A stretch of DNA of 42,783 nt from Flavobacteriales bacterium. GTDB lineage: Bacteria; Bacteroidota; Bacteroidia; Flavobacteriales_D; Crocinitomicaceae. The stretch spans positions 1 to 42,783 of the forward strand of contig CANHMH010000007.1 in NCBI GenBank assembly GCA_947461635.1, in the 5' to 3' direction. The notes below the pieces were generated by a model. That model ran no database searches, was not told the DNA's origin, and saw only the letters and a program-made list of their open reading frames with translations. Every line of letters starts with the position of its first letter. Within the stretch, counting starts at the first letter, position 1. Shown here piece by piece: positions 16,153 through 25,423 of this stretch. The translations under genes were made by a program, and so were the position numbers.

Positions 16153-17229
16153 TTAAACAACGTGGTTGGGTAATTTCATTCGAAGTTTATGCAAGGTGAT
16201 CGCTAAAATGGCACTAATGACAAGTAATACAAAAATCGATATTTTGTGATTAAAGTAATCCGTGATAAAGCCCATTATTAAAAGAATAAGCGCATTTAAA
16301 GAAACGATAACTAAAGATGTTTTTCGATGAGAAAATTTGAAATAATCCAAAATTATGTGATGAATGTGCGTGCGATCCGGTGTGAATGGACTTCGGCCAT
16401 TTTGAATGCGAATAATGAACACGCGAATCGAATCGAATACGGGCATATATAAAGCTGCGATAATCAATAAAGGTAAATTTGATATGTAGCGCATATTGAT
16501 TTCTTTATGATAATCTTTTGATAAAATATTGATCACAATTGCAGCAATCAGAAAACCAATAAACAAACTTCCTGTATCTCCGAGGAAAATTCTTTTATCC
16601 TTAGAGACGTTATACCTTAAAAACGCAACAAAGGCTCCAACCATAGAAAGACACACCGCCATCATCATGTAATCATCAAGTGAGAAATATGTCATCGCAA
16701 AGAAGGTGAAGAATAATGCGCCCAGAGAAGATGCAAGTCCATCGATCCCATCAATCAGGTTGTATGCATTGATGTAAAATACGACCACTAAAAAGGATAA
16801 TGGTATGCAAATCCAATGTGCAATCTCGTGTATGCCTAAAAATCCATGAAGATTTGTTATTTGAAAATCAGGAGATACAAACAACATGGTTGTTGCAATG
16901 ACTTGCATCATTATTTTATTCCATGGACTAATTCCGGTCATATCGTCTTTCAATCCAGTGAAAAATATCACTAAACATGAAGGTATTAAGAACACAGCTC
17001 TTGATGTAATGAAGAACTGCTCTGATATGCTTAAAGTGATAATTAAAATGATAAAAAAGGTAACTCCTCCGAAACTTGGCACATGGTGAGAATGAGAACT
17101 ACGGCCAGATAATTTCTCGAAAAGCCTCTTCAATTTGACCACCTGAATGATGACTGGAGTAACAAAGTACATGACCATGAAACTAGACACAAAAAAGAAA
17201 GCCATTAAAAAGATTAAGAAAATATTCAT
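16153..17229 (-). CDS. WecA/TagO/MraY-family polyprenyl-phosphate sugar-1-phosphate transferase
   Basis: A 358-aa polytopic membrane protein (about 10-11 TM helices). Diagnostic motifs are KDDMTG (Asp95-Asp96), NAYNLIDGIDGLA (about 154-166), GDTGS (217-221) and the HIHH motif (288-291). The enzyme transfers a (N-acetyl)hexosamine-1-phosphate from a UDP-sugar to undecaprenyl phosphate and so starts each repeat unit; the exact sugar cannot be told from sequence. WecA-type rather than MraY is supported by the HIHH motif and the polysaccharide context. A perfect -7 box lies 25 nt upstream. Confidence 0.9.
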   Translation of the reverse strand: MNIFLIFLMAFFFVSSFMVMYFVTPVIIQVVKLKRLFEKLSGRSSHSHHVPSFGGVTFFIILIITLSISEQFFITSRAVFLIPSCLVIFFTGLKDDMTGISPWNKIMMQVIATTMLFVSPDFQITNLHGFLGIHEIAHWICIPLSFLVVVFYINAYNLIDGIDGLASSLGALFFTFFAMTYFSLDDYMMMAVCLSMVGAFVAFLRYNVSKDKRIFLGDTGSLFIGFLIAAIVINILSKDYHKEINMRYISNLPLLIIAALYMPVFDSIRVFIIRIQNGRSPFTPDRTHIHHIILDYFKFSHRKTSLVIVSLNALILLIMGFITDYFNHKISIFVLLVISAILAITLHKLRMKLPNHVV

Positions 17230-17253
17230 GGTTTACAAGACGCTAATTTGCCA

Positions 17254-17261
17254 CAAAAGTA
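17254..17261 (-). promoter_or_regulatory. -7 box (TACTTTTG) of the WecA-like gene
   Basis: A perfect TAnnTTTG match on the minus strand, 24 nt upstream of the start codon in a 115-nt gap. No convincing TTG at -33 was found. Confidence 0.45.
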
Positions 17262-17344
17262 GCTTCCAATTATCATTTAAAGTGAATTTATTGCTAAAAA
17301 TATTTAGAATAGTAAGAGATGTTGTGTTTAACACTATGAAATTC

Positions 17345-18757
17345 TTATTCAGAATCAAGATCCAATTCAATGTCATCATTCCAATGTATGATTTTCATTC
17401 GTTTATCCACGCTATGTTTGGTTTCAACCAAAATCTCTTCAATGGGTTTTCTGGTCACAAGTGCGATTTTTATTCTCACATTTTTCACAAAAGTCTCTCT
17501 TCTTTTTTTCAACGTTTCATATGACAACCCAACTTCATTAAAATATTCATTTAATGCGGACAACTCCATTTCACCATGTTTATAAATCATGCACATGATT
17601 TCCCATTCGCTTTTTGTAAAGTCACTTTTAATTAATTTCTTTTGAGCCCTATGCAGGAACTTCAATTTTTGTATGCGACGTATGTAAAACAATAATGAAA
17701 ACAAAAAGAAGTTCATAATTAAGGATATCCATAAATAATCCTCTTGAGGAAATTGGTTGAAAATGGAAGATTTCTGGAAGATTTGATATTCACCAATCTT
17801 CATTTCCTTTAAATCTTGAAAATTTTGAACTCTAACTTCCAAATCTCTATTATTAGAATTAGAAAGAACATACATTAAATACTTGTTTTTTTTCGATGAT
17901 ACGATTTTACACATATTCAATGCCAAAGGATTTTCATAAGAAGACCATTTATTTTCACCTAAATTCAATTCTATCAATTTATTTGACATTCGAAAAACTC
18001 CATTAGGTAGGTTAATATTTAGGTTCACTTGATTTAAATCTTGTGACAAACGCTTATTCAATTCTCCTAGTTTTTGCCACTTTTTACTCGTTAAATCATA
18101 CATCCAAGTATCTTGTAAATACCCATCATTTAAATGATCTCTATTCATTCCTCCCAGAATGTAAAATTTATTTTTTTCCACATAAAACAATGGTGCGGAT
18201 CTTGCCGATGGCAGCTCCTTACTTTTGGTATTCACCTCAAACCATTCTTGTGCAGTCGGCACATAGCGAGTAAAAACATTTTTAACTTGAAAAAAACCAT
18301 ATCCTCCAAACATAAATACACTTCCTCTCCACGCAAACATCGGTGCGCCGTATTGATTTCTATGTGGAAAACTGCGGTCAATTCGCTTGAGTGTATCATG
18401 GGATAATTCATAAACGGTCCCGCAGCTTTCGTGTGCGAAATAATACTTGTTTTTGCTCATTGCCAAAACCCGTGTTGTGTTCATCATTTCCAGAAAAGGC
18501 ACATCGCCTAGATAAACATAGGAATGCTTGATCCAGTGTTTGCTTCCAGGTTTTTGGGTCCAATAATGCGATGAGTCATCTAATACAAAAAATTGATTTT
18601 CATGCTCATTATATACCAATTGTGCCCGTTCACTTACCTTAAACTGGCCAAAAGCGAGTTGGCTTAGTACTAAGACTAAACATAAAATGAGCATTTTTTG
18701 CATTCTTTTTAGTCGATTTAATCTTTTTTGATTAATCATTTTAATTCCATTTTTCAT
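17345..18757 (-). CDS. Kelch-like periplasmic domain, TM helix and cytoplasmic HTH-like domain; candidate membrane-bound regulator
   Basis: 470 aa. A signal peptide (best fit starting at the internal Met19, MQKMLILCLVLVLSQ) is followed by kelch-type blade repeats (MFGGYGFF, YILGGMNRDHLNDGYLQDTWMYDL). Next come one TM helix (about 343-363, LWISLIMNFFLFSLLFYI) and a basic cytoplasmic region of about 100 residues. That region contains FTKSEWEIMCMIYKHGEM and ALNEYFNEVGLSYETLKKRRETF, which looks like a winged helix. The topology suggests an outside-sensing, DNA-binding one-component regulator. It lies between pgi and the initiating transferase, so control of the polysaccharide genes is plausible but unproven. 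The start is uncertain: Met1, Met7 or Met19. Confidence 0.6.
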   Translation of the reverse strand: MKNGIKMINQKRLNRLKRMQKMLILCLVLVLSQLAFGQFKVSERAQLVYNEHENQFFVLDDSSHYWTQKPGSKHWIKHSYVYLGDVPFLEMMNTTRVLAMSKNKYYFAHESCGTVYELSHDTLKRIDRSFPHRNQYGAPMFAWRGSVFMFGGYGFFQVKNVFTRYVPTAQEWFEVNTKSKELPSARSAPLFYVEKNKFYILGGMNRDHLNDGYLQDTWMYDLTSKKWQKLGELNKRLSQDLNQVNLNINLPNGVFRMSNKLIELNLGENKWSSYENPLALNMCKIVSSKKNKYLMYVLSNSNNRDLEVRVQNFQDLKEMKIGEYQIFQKSSIFNQFPQEDYLWISLIMNFFLFSLLFYIRRIQKLKFLHRAQKKLIKSDFTKSEWEIMCMIYKHGEMELSALNEYFNEVGLSYETLKKRRETFVKNVRIKIALVTRKPIEEILVETKHSVDKRMKIIHWNDDIELDLDSE

Positions 18758-18761
18758 TCTT

Positions 18762-18792
18762 AAAAATTAGGCCTATTTATTCATGAAACAAA
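18762..18792 (-). promoter_or_regulatory. Candidate promoter of the kelch-HTH gene
   Basis: On the minus strand TTTG, a 19-nt spacer and TAATTTTT (7/8 match to TAnnTTTG), ending 5 nt before the first ATG. If real, the mRNA would start near the first ATG, which favours one of the internal Met codons as start. Confidence 0.45.
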
Positions 18793-18821
18793 CGTCAAAT
18801 TGAGATCGCTTCCAATAATAT

Positions 18822-20459
18822 TTAGTTCATGAATTTATTCAGTAAAAATATTGTGGATGCATCGTGCTCCGCGACTTCTTTGTTTTCAATCTCTTCAAGA
18901 ATACTCGTTGCCAATTGTTTGCCTAGTTCTACACCCCATTGATCGTAACTGAATATATTCCAAATCACCCCTTGAACAAATAATTTATGTTCGTAAAGTG
19001 CCACTAGTGCACCCAAACTTTCGGGTGTTAATTTTTCGATTAACAGCGTATTGGTTGGTTTGTTTCCGGTAAATACCTTGAAAGGAAGTAAAAAAGCTGC
19101 TTTTTCTTCTGAAATCTGAAGCGCATCTAATTCACTTTTCACTTGTTCAGGTGATTTACCCATCAACAATGCCTCCGTCTGTGCGAAGAAATTAGACATT
19201 AGTTTATCGTGTTGATTTTTATTTTCATACAAGGACTGCTTAAACCCTATGAAATCCGTTGGAATCAATTTGGTTCCCTGGTGAATCAACTGAAAAAAAG
19301 CATGTTGTGAATTCGTGCCAGGCTCTCCCCAAATAATGGTACCTGTTTGATAATTGACCGGTTTCCCATCTCTGGCTACTTGTTTTCCATTGCTTTCCAT
19401 GATGCCTTGTTGAAGGTAAGGCGCCAATTTTTGCAAGTATTGGGAATAGGGAATAAGTGCCTCACTTTCTGCACCAAAAAAATTGTTGTACCAAATGCTC
19501 AATAAGGCTAAAACCACCGGGATGTTCTTATTCAACGATTCATGTTTGAAATGTTGATCCATTTTGGATGCTCCCTGTAAAATGGACTCAAAATTTGGAT
19601 AACCCACCGCTAAGCTAATTGAAAGTCCGACTGAACTCCACAGTGAAAAACGTCCACCTACCCAGTCCCACATGGTGAAGATGTTTTCGGGAGAAATTCC
19701 AAATTCTTGAACCTTGTTTAAATTCGTCGATACTGCCACAAAATGTTTCGCGACATCACCCTTTGAAGCTGTTTGTAAAAACCATGTGCGAATCGTCTCC
19801 GAATTCGTTAATGTCTCTTGAGTGGTAAAGGTTTTTGAAACAATCACAAAGAGTGTCGTCTCTGGATTTAACTTTTTAATGACTTCTTGAACGTGATCGC
19901 CATCAACGTTGGATACAAAATGTACATTCAAGTGATTCTTGTAAAACTGCAATGCTTCCACCATCATGGCTGGGCCTAAATCAGAACCACCAATCCCGAT
20001 GTTCACGACATCTGTAATCGGCTTGTCTGTATACCCCTTGTGTTGACCAGAAATGATGCTTTCTGAAAAGGCTTTCATTCTTGCTTTAACTTCTTTTATT
20101 TCTGGGATGATATTTTCACCATCAACTAGAATTGCTTCCTGATCAATTGAACGCAAGGCTGTGTGCAATACCGCTCTATTTTCTGTTTGATTAATTACGT
20201 CACCTGCGAAATATTTTTCAATCGCATCGGCTAAATCCACTTCCTTTGCCAAAGAAAGCAGCAAACTCATGGTTTCGTCTGTTACTCTATTTTTGGAATA
20301 ATCCACCAAGAAATCGTTCCATTCGATGTGCATTTTTTCCGTACGTAATGGATCTACAGCAAACAAATCATGCATCTGTACACTTTCCATTTGTTCAAAG
20401 TGCGCTTGCAACTTTTGCCAAGCGGCTGTTTGGGTGGGATTAATTGTCTTTAAAGCCAT
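18822..20459 (-). CDS. pgi: Glucose-6-phosphate isomerase
   Basis: 545 aa from ATG 20459, the normal length for bacterial Pgi. It converts glucose-6-P and fructose-6-P in glycolysis and supplies hexose phosphates for nucleotide sugars. Landmarks are [23 protein letters not shown]-like [23 protein letters not shown] and [13 protein letters not shown]. The track start (MCNTNLTI) is an extension; [10 protein letters not shown] is the natural N terminus. It follows the GT2 gene with a 100-nt gap in the same direction. I saw no TAnnTTTG match there, so it may be read from the upstream unit. Confidence 0.96.
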   Translation of the reverse strand: MALKTINPTQTAAWQKLQAHFEQMESVQMHDLFAVDPLRTEKMHIEWNDFLVDYSKNRVTDETMSLLLSLAKEVDLADAIEKYFAGDVINQTENRAVLHTALRSIDQEAILVDGENIIPEIKEVKARMKAFSESIISGQHKGYTDKPITDVVNIGIGGSDLGPAMMVEALQFYKNHLNVHFVSNVDGDHVQEVIKKLNPETTLFVIVSKTFTTQETLTNSETIRTWFLQTASKGDVAKHFVAVSTNLNKVQEFGISPENIFTMWDWVGGRFSLWSSVGLSISLAVGYPNFESILQGASKMDQHFKHESLNKNIPVVLALLSIWYNNFFGAESEALIPYSQYLQKLAPYLQQGIMESNGKQVARDGKPVNYQTGTIIWGEPGTNSQHAFFQLIHQGTKLIPTDFIGFKQSLYENKNQHDKLMSNFFAQTEALLMGKSPEQVKSELDALQISEEKAAFLLPFKVFTGNKPTNTLLIEKLTPESLGALVALYEHKLFVQGVIWNIFSYDQWGVELGKQLATSILEEIENKEVAEHDASTIFLLNKFMN

Positions 20460-20559
20460 TATAGTCAAATTGGTGTTGCACAATCAAGGTGCATATTTTT
20501 TTTAGGATTCGTTTTAATGATTTTTAATCAAGCTTTCATCGAAGGGAAGCTATTGAAGT

Positions 20560-21300
20560 TTAAATGAACTGTTTTAGTTTACTGCCAATCTTACGTACAA
20601 CAATCCACAAGGGGAAAGTCATCTTATTTTTGCTCAATGCACGAATATCTTCCTTCGATTTTTTGTACAGATTTTGCCATTTTGAACTGGCTCCTCCTAT
20701 TCTCATATGAGTAATGACTATGGGTATATAGGTGAATTTAAAATCCTTATTCAAAAAACAGCGCAGTAAAAAATCGTAATCTGCTGCGATTTTAAAAGAG
20801 GTGTCGAACAATCCCATTTGGGAATAAACTTCTTTCGTGAAAAAGCATGTGGGATGCGGAGGCATCCATCCTTTCCCAAGTAAATTTGGTTTAAAGTCCT
20901 CGCTTTTCCAGTGGCGAATAATACGTCCACTTTCTGAAGAGACATACTTTAAATCTCCATAAATTCCATCAGCATTTGTCGAAACCAAGGTAGCGTGAAT
21001 TTGCGCTAATATTTCTTTCGTTGCAAAAAAATCATCTGCATGAAGGAATCCAATAAAAGTTCCATTTGCGCGTCCCAAACCTTTGTTTAGTGCATCGTAA
21101 ATTCCTTTGTCTTTCTCTGATTTCCATTGAATCCGTTTATCTTCAATTGTGCTCAACCATTCTTTCGTTCCATCCGTTGATGCGCCATCGACAACCACCC
21201 ACTCCCAATCCATAAAACCTTGACTACAGAGCGATTCCCATGCCAGTTTTAAGGTTGGAAAAGAATTATATGTAGCGGTTATGATGGAAATAGAACTCAT
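20560..21300 (-). CDS. Family 2 glycosyltransferase
   Basis: 246 aa, GT-A fold. The nucleotide-sugar site SIITATYNSFPTL is at the N terminus, VVDGASTDGT follows, and the metal-binding region is seen as FLHADDFF. After this comes the acceptor part with AADYDFLLR. It resembles WcaA/WcaE-type enzymes of capsule clusters. Donor and acceptor are unknown. The start overlaps the carbamoyltransferase stop by 4 nt (ATGA), so the two are translationally coupled. Confidence 0.88.
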   Translation of the reverse strand: MSSISIITATYNSFPTLKLAWESLCSQGFMDWEWVVVDGASTDGTKEWLSTIEDKRIQWKSEKDKGIYDALNKGLGRANGTFIGFLHADDFFATKEILAQIHATLVSTNADGIYGDLKYVSSESGRIIRHWKSEDFKPNLLGKGWMPPHPTCFFTKEVYSQMGLFDTSFKIAADYDFLLRCFLNKDFKFTYIPIVITHMRIGGASSKWQNLYKKSKEDIRALSKNKMTFPLWIVVRKIGSKLKQFI

Positions 21301-23069
21301 ATTCCGGTGATTAAATTTACTGGTCCCGAAGAGCGTTCTCTAGACTCGACAAGGATATTCTCCATCACTAACATGTCCATGTTCGTGCGAAGAAAACAAT
21401 GAATTGCTTCGACGGGCGCATTCACAATTGGTTCATTCTCATTAAACGAAGTGTTCAATAATATGGGGACACCTGTTTCTTTGAAAAATGCACTGATGAG
21501 TTCATGGTAGCGCTTTGAGTAGACTTTGTCCACTGTTTGTAATCTTCCGGAACCATCGGCATGTGTGACGGCAGGGATTTCTGCTCTTTTGTCCATTTTA
21601 ATGGGAAAAACCTTCTCCATAAACGGAACTGGTTCATCAAGCTCAAACCAATTTTTAACCTCTTCTTTTAGTATGCTCGGTGCGAAAGGACGAAAACTTT
21701 CCCTACGCTTGATTTTCAAATTCAAAATTTCTTTGGCATCTTCACGTCGTGGATCTGCAATAATTGAGCGTCCACCCAATGCTCTTGGACCAAATTCTGC
21801 TCGTCCATTGAACCATCCCACTACTCCCCCATTTGTTAAGCACTTCACAATTTCTGGATAAAGTTCGGCGTCTTCCAATTCCCGATAGGATAAATTCAAA
21901 CGATTGCATTCTGACTTTATGAATTCATTACTGAATTTACTTCCGGTATTTGCATTAAAAACACTTTCACTTCTTTTTTGATTAGCAACCATATGCTCTA
22001 CCCAATAGGCACTTCCCATGGAAATTCCAGCGTCATGTCCTGCACTTGGAATATATACTTCTTTGAAAGGTGTATTTCGCGTGATTTTTCCGTTTGCCAC
22101 GCTGTTTTGAGCAACTCCACCGGCAATACACACCTTCGTTAACCCGGTGATTTTGTGTAAGTATGTCAAGACATGGAAAATGACTTCTTCCGTGAAACGT
22201 TGCACTGAAGCAGCCAAATCTTTGTGATACTGCGTTAATTCTTCCTCCTTCGCACGTGCTTTTCCGAATCGAGCCTCCATTTTCTCGTTGAATAAGGAAT
22301 GAACTAGTGGCATAAAATCCTCCGAATAATAGACATATCCTTTATGTGGTGACTGGAAATAGTTTAAGTTCAATCGAAACAATCCATCTGGAATAAGCTG
22401 AACCACATCACGGAGTAAATCTACGTATTTAGGTTCTCCGTATGGTGCGAGCCCCATTACTTTGTATTCGTCTCCGTAATATGGGAAACCAAGCAATTGC
22501 GTCATGGCCGTATAGAAAACACCTATCGAATGTGGAAAGTCAATATCTTCCAAGACTTCAATGTTCGTGCCTTTTCCTCTCGCCAACATGGTCGTTGTAA
22601 AGTCACCGGCGCCGTCGATTGATAAAATCGCTGCATCTTCATAAGGTGAAGGATAAAATGCCGATGCCAAATGACTTCTGTGGTGTTCAACATGCTGTAT
22701 TTTGGATTCTAGTTCAGAAAGAGAGATGGATGAATCAACTTTCTGTAATTCAGCCGCAATGCTTGTTACTTTTTTAGCATTGGACATCCGATTCACAGCA
22801 TACTTCATCGCATGAAATGGTGATTGAAGTAGAAATGCCACTTTTTTCTTGAATTTTGCTTTTGGATCGCGTCCAATACAAATGAAGTCCACTTCTTTCA
22901 GAGAAATATTCGCTTCTTTCAAACAAAAGTCTATCGCTTGAACTGGAAATCCAGCCCAATGTTTCGTCCGTGTAAAACGTTCTTCTTCAGTAGCGGCAAT
23001 GAGTTGACCGTTTACTAATATTGCTGCTGAAGCATCCGCATGGTAGGCGTTTATTCCTAGTATGATCAT
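21297..23069 (-). CDS. NodU/CmcH-type O-carbamoyltransferase
   Basis: 590 aa, two-domain carbamoyltransferase. The N-terminal Kae1-like domain starts MIILGINAYHADASAAIL and carries the VEHHRSHLASAFY metal motif (about 127-139) and SIDGAGDFTT. The C-terminal domain has AEFGPRALGGRSI. These enzymes move a carbamoyl group from carbamoyl phosphate via carbamoyl-AMP to a hydroxyl group, here most likely on a sugar of the surface glycan. The complete coding sequence argues for an active enzyme. Array F ends 2 nt upstream of its ATG, so its 5' region is built from repeat words. Confidence 0.92.
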   Translation of the reverse strand: MIILGINAYHADASAAILVNGQLIAATEEERFTRTKHWAGFPVQAIDFCLKEANISLKEVDFICIGRDPKAKFKKKVAFLLQSPFHAMKYAVNRMSNAKKVTSIAAELQKVDSSISLSELESKIQHVEHHRSHLASAFYPSPYEDAAILSIDGAGDFTTTMLARGKGTNIEVLEDIDFPHSIGVFYTAMTQLLGFPYYGDEYKVMGLAPYGEPKYVDLLRDVVQLIPDGLFRLNLNYFQSPHKGYVYYSEDFMPLVHSLFNEKMEARFGKARAKEEELTQYHKDLAASVQRFTEEVIFHVLTYLHKITGLTKVCIAGGVAQNSVANGKITRNTPFKEVYIPSAGHDAGISMGSAYWVEHMVANQKRSESVFNANTGSKFSNEFIKSECNRLNLSYRELEDAELYPEIVKCLTNGGVVGWFNGRAEFGPRALGGRSIIADPRREDAKEILNLKIKRRESFRPFAPSILKEEVKNWFELDEPVPFMEKVFPIKMDKRAEIPAVTHADGSGRLQTVDKVYSKRYHELISAFFKETGVPILLNTSFNENEPIVNAPVEAIHCFLRTNMDMLVMENILVESRERSSGPVNLITGI

Positions 23070-23071
23070 GA

Positions 23072-23205
23072 TAATGGGCTAATTGTTAATGTGCTAATGG
23101 TTTAATTTGCCAATTTGCTAATTGTTAATGTGCTAATGGTTTAATTTGCTAATGTGCTAATTAGTTACTGCGCTAATGATGCTATTTGATAATTTGCTAA
23201 TGGAT
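23072..23205. repeat. Octamer word array F, single orientation, upstream of the carbamoyltransferase
   Basis: The plus strand reads TAATGGGC, TAATTGT (7 nt), TAATGTGC, TAATGGTT, TAATTTGC, CAATTTGC, TAATTGT (7 nt), TAATGTGC, TAATGGTT, TAATTTGC and so on, 17 words with two 7-nt slips at the same word. A 31-nt phrase is repeated exactly (23080-23110 and 23119-23149). No inverted arm. It starts 2 nt from the carbamoyltransferase ATG and ends 44 nt from the preceding stop codon, the only array lying inside the minus-strand locus. Confidence 0.9.
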
Positions 23206-23249
23206 TGTTTATTTGACCCGAAGATCTCACACTCACCCGAAGCTAGGAA

Positions 23250-24410
23250 CTATAATACATTGATAAACATATTGTTATATCCGTTAAGTAAATCCTTTTG
23301 CGTTTCAAACACTCTTTTTTGCGCAAAAACATGTGCTCCTTTACTCCAGTTTTGGTATTCTTCGTTGTTCATGGAGACAAGTGCTTGAATGACCTTTGAA
23401 AGTTCGTTGTGATCTACATCCCAACCTGCTTGAAAATTCGTTAAGGACTTCCAAGGAGTATGTTTTGAAATGATGACTGGACGAGCCTTTGCGAAACTTT
23501 CAACGATGGCATGTCCGTAGTTTTCGCCCTCACTCGGTAGCAATAAGGCATGTGCTGCTTCTAACTTTTCTGGAACTTCTTCGCTTGGACAAACACCGTT
23601 ATAGCGAACGACAATATTTTTTGGCAACTGTTTAATAAGCTGCTCGCATTGATTCCAATAATCTGAATTATAACACGTTCCAAATAAATCGAATTCGACG
23701 TTTCCTTGTATATCCTTTAAGGCTTGAAGTCCATGCACGGTGCCTTTCTCTGGTGCGATGCGTCCGATGGAAACGAGTTTGACACTCCCCTGCTCTTTAG
23801 TAATTCCTTTAATGTCATTTGTTTCCTGTCGTGCGGCATTGGCTAAAACGGAAATCTTTGCGCGTTTGCTAATAACCGCCTCAATATCCTTTGCTTCTTC
23901 TTCCGATGTGGCATGAAAATGAACATGCGAATAAGCATTCATCCAACGCATAAAACTCAAAAAAAGTAACTTTTTAGTAGTTTTAACTGCCAATGCATGT
24001 GGACTCAACATTCCTCTTGCAGCAACAATTGTTTTTAAGCCCAAAGACTTACCGATTGTAACTGGCCATTGGGAAAACGCACGTGAATATATCCCATTGA
24101 TATACAGTGAATCTGCCTTTAAGTCACGAAGTACTTGTGTCATTTTTCTTTTCGAGATTTGCTCGTCCGAAAAATAGTACACCCAAACATTTCCTCCTAG
24201 TTTGCACCATTGATTGGCGGTGATATCGGCATAGGGCTCAGTACTGCAATAATCCGTGTTTCTTGTCAGAATGTAGAAGTCAAATTCAGGCAACGCTGCC
24301 ACTAAATTACTGACAGAACTCACTGGACCTCCGGAATTCGTCCCAGGCAAGTACCAGTCGATTGTGATGGCGATTTTTAAATGTGTCGTTGTATTGTTTT
24401 TATTATGCAT
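23250..24410 (-). CDS. GT4-family glycosyltransferase
   Basis: 386 aa, GT-B fold. The N-terminal acceptor domain has GPVSSVSNL near the start. The C-terminal donor domain has SIGRIAPEKGTVHGLQAL and the E-x7-E type motif in EGENYGHAIVESFAKARPVI. It is a probable retaining glycosyltransferase working on the inner face of the inner membrane on the repeat unit. The start overlaps the preceding gene by 8 nt. Confidence 0.88.
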   Translation of the reverse strand: MHNKNNTTTHLKIAITIDWYLPGTNSGGPVSSVSNLVAALPEFDFYILTRNTDYCSTEPYADITANQWCKLGGNVWVYYFSDEQISKRKMTQVLRDLKADSLYINGIYSRAFSQWPVTIGKSLGLKTIVAARGMLSPHALAVKTTKKLLFLSFMRWMNAYSHVHFHATSEEEAKDIEAVISKRAKISVLANAARQETNDIKGITKEQGSVKLVSIGRIAPEKGTVHGLQALKDIQGNVEFDLFGTCYNSDYWNQCEQLIKQLPKNIVVRYNGVCPSEEVPEKLEAAHALLLPSEGENYGHAIVESFAKARPVIISKHTPWKSLTNFQAGWDVDHNELSKVIQALVSMNNEEYQNWSKGAHVFAQKRVFETQKDLLNGYNNMFINVL

Positions 24411-25401
24411 GCGCTTGAAGAAGCGATTGATATAATTCTAAATACATTTCAGAAACAGTTGTTGCATCGAAACGTTTGACATTTTCAAATCCGTATTCAA
24501 TGAGTTGTTTTCTTAACAATTCATCGGAAAGTATCTTTTGCAATGCACTATGCATGGCATTGATATTTAATGGGTCGACCAATAACGCACCTTTACCAGC
24601 AACATCGGGCATTGACGAAACATTACTTGTTATCACCACTCTACCCATTGCTTGTGCTTCAATGATGGGCATTCCAAATCCTTCAAGTGTCGAACAGAGC
24701 ATTAAAATATCTGCTTGACGGTATTTATCTTGCAATGCTTCAAAGGAAATGCGTGAATCGATTTCATATGATTGTCCGGATAGAAGCTCTATTTCCTCTG
24801 CATCTAATTCCGCCACAATCGACAAATGAACAGTTAATCCTTTTGTGGCTTGCAACACGCGTTTCAAGTTTTTATTTGGAGCCGAACCAATGAGTAAAAT
24901 GGTTGGGCATTGAGTATTGAATTCTTTTTCCTCACGTGTAAATCGTGGGTCAACTACTGTTGGAATGACATGGATATTTTTTTTCCAAGTTGGGAAAAAC
25001 TGAAGAATGTCATTTTTTGTTGCTGCACTGACTGTAGTCACTGCATCAGCTTTTCTCATTGGTCCAATAAGCCAAAAAAAGGTAAAGATTGCGTGTTTCA
25101 TTCCATGTGATTCATGTAAAAAGCCAACATCGTGAATGGTTAAGACTTTTCTCTTCTTACGTGGCACGCCCCAAATTAAAAAATGGGTATCCCCGCTTAC
25201 ATGGTAGACATCTGCGATTGGTGCTTTTCGTACGGCTAAAACACTCCACAATCGTTTCAAAATTCCTTTTGAAAAATAAGGTGCATTCCACTGATGAACC
25301 ACCGCTTTTTTCGCCAATTTTTCGCCAATTGTACGAAAGTAGTTTTCTATGGAAAAATTACCATACGGACGAGGTTTTCTATGAAGAAAGGTGATTTTCA
25401 A
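24403..25401 (-). CDS. GT4-family glycosyltransferase
   Basis: 332 aa. The C-terminal GT4 donor domain shows LLIGSAPNKNLKRVLQA and EGFGMPIIEAQAMGRVVITS. It belongs to the mannosyltransferase-like group of GT4 by general appearance; the donor sugar cannot be assigned. It overlaps the downstream GT4 gene by 8 nt and follows asnB after 22 nt. Confidence 0.88.
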   Translation of the reverse strand: MKITFLHRKPRPYGNFSIENYFRTIGEKLAKKAVVHQWNAPYFSKGILKRLWSVLAVRKAPIADVYHVSGDTHFLIWGVPRKKRKVLTIHDVGFLHESHGMKHAIFTFFWLIGPMRKADAVTTVSAATKNDILQFFPTWKKNIHVIPTVVDPRFTREEKEFNTQCPTILLIGSAPNKNLKRVLQATKGLTVHLSIVAELDAEEIELLSGQSYEIDSRISFEALQDKYRQADILMLCSTLEGFGMPIIEAQAMGRVVITSNVSSMPDVAGKGALLVDPLNINAMHSALQKILSDELLRKQLIEYGFENVKRFDATTVSEMYLELYQSLLQAHA

Positions 25402-25423
25402 AGAGCTATTTTACTAATGTAGA

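Noticed and set aside
17147-17524. 125-aa plus-strand ORF
   Set aside because: It runs antisense across the WecA-like start, the intergenic gap and the kelch-HTH gene, with low-complexity residues only.
20460-20559. Promoter for pgi
   Set aside because: No TAnnTTTG match with acceptable spacing; CAATTTG near the start has a mismatched TA and an unsuitable upstream element.
21526-21861. 111-aa plus-strand ORF
   Set aside because: It is the antisense shadow of the carbamoyltransferase gene, without any recognisable domain.
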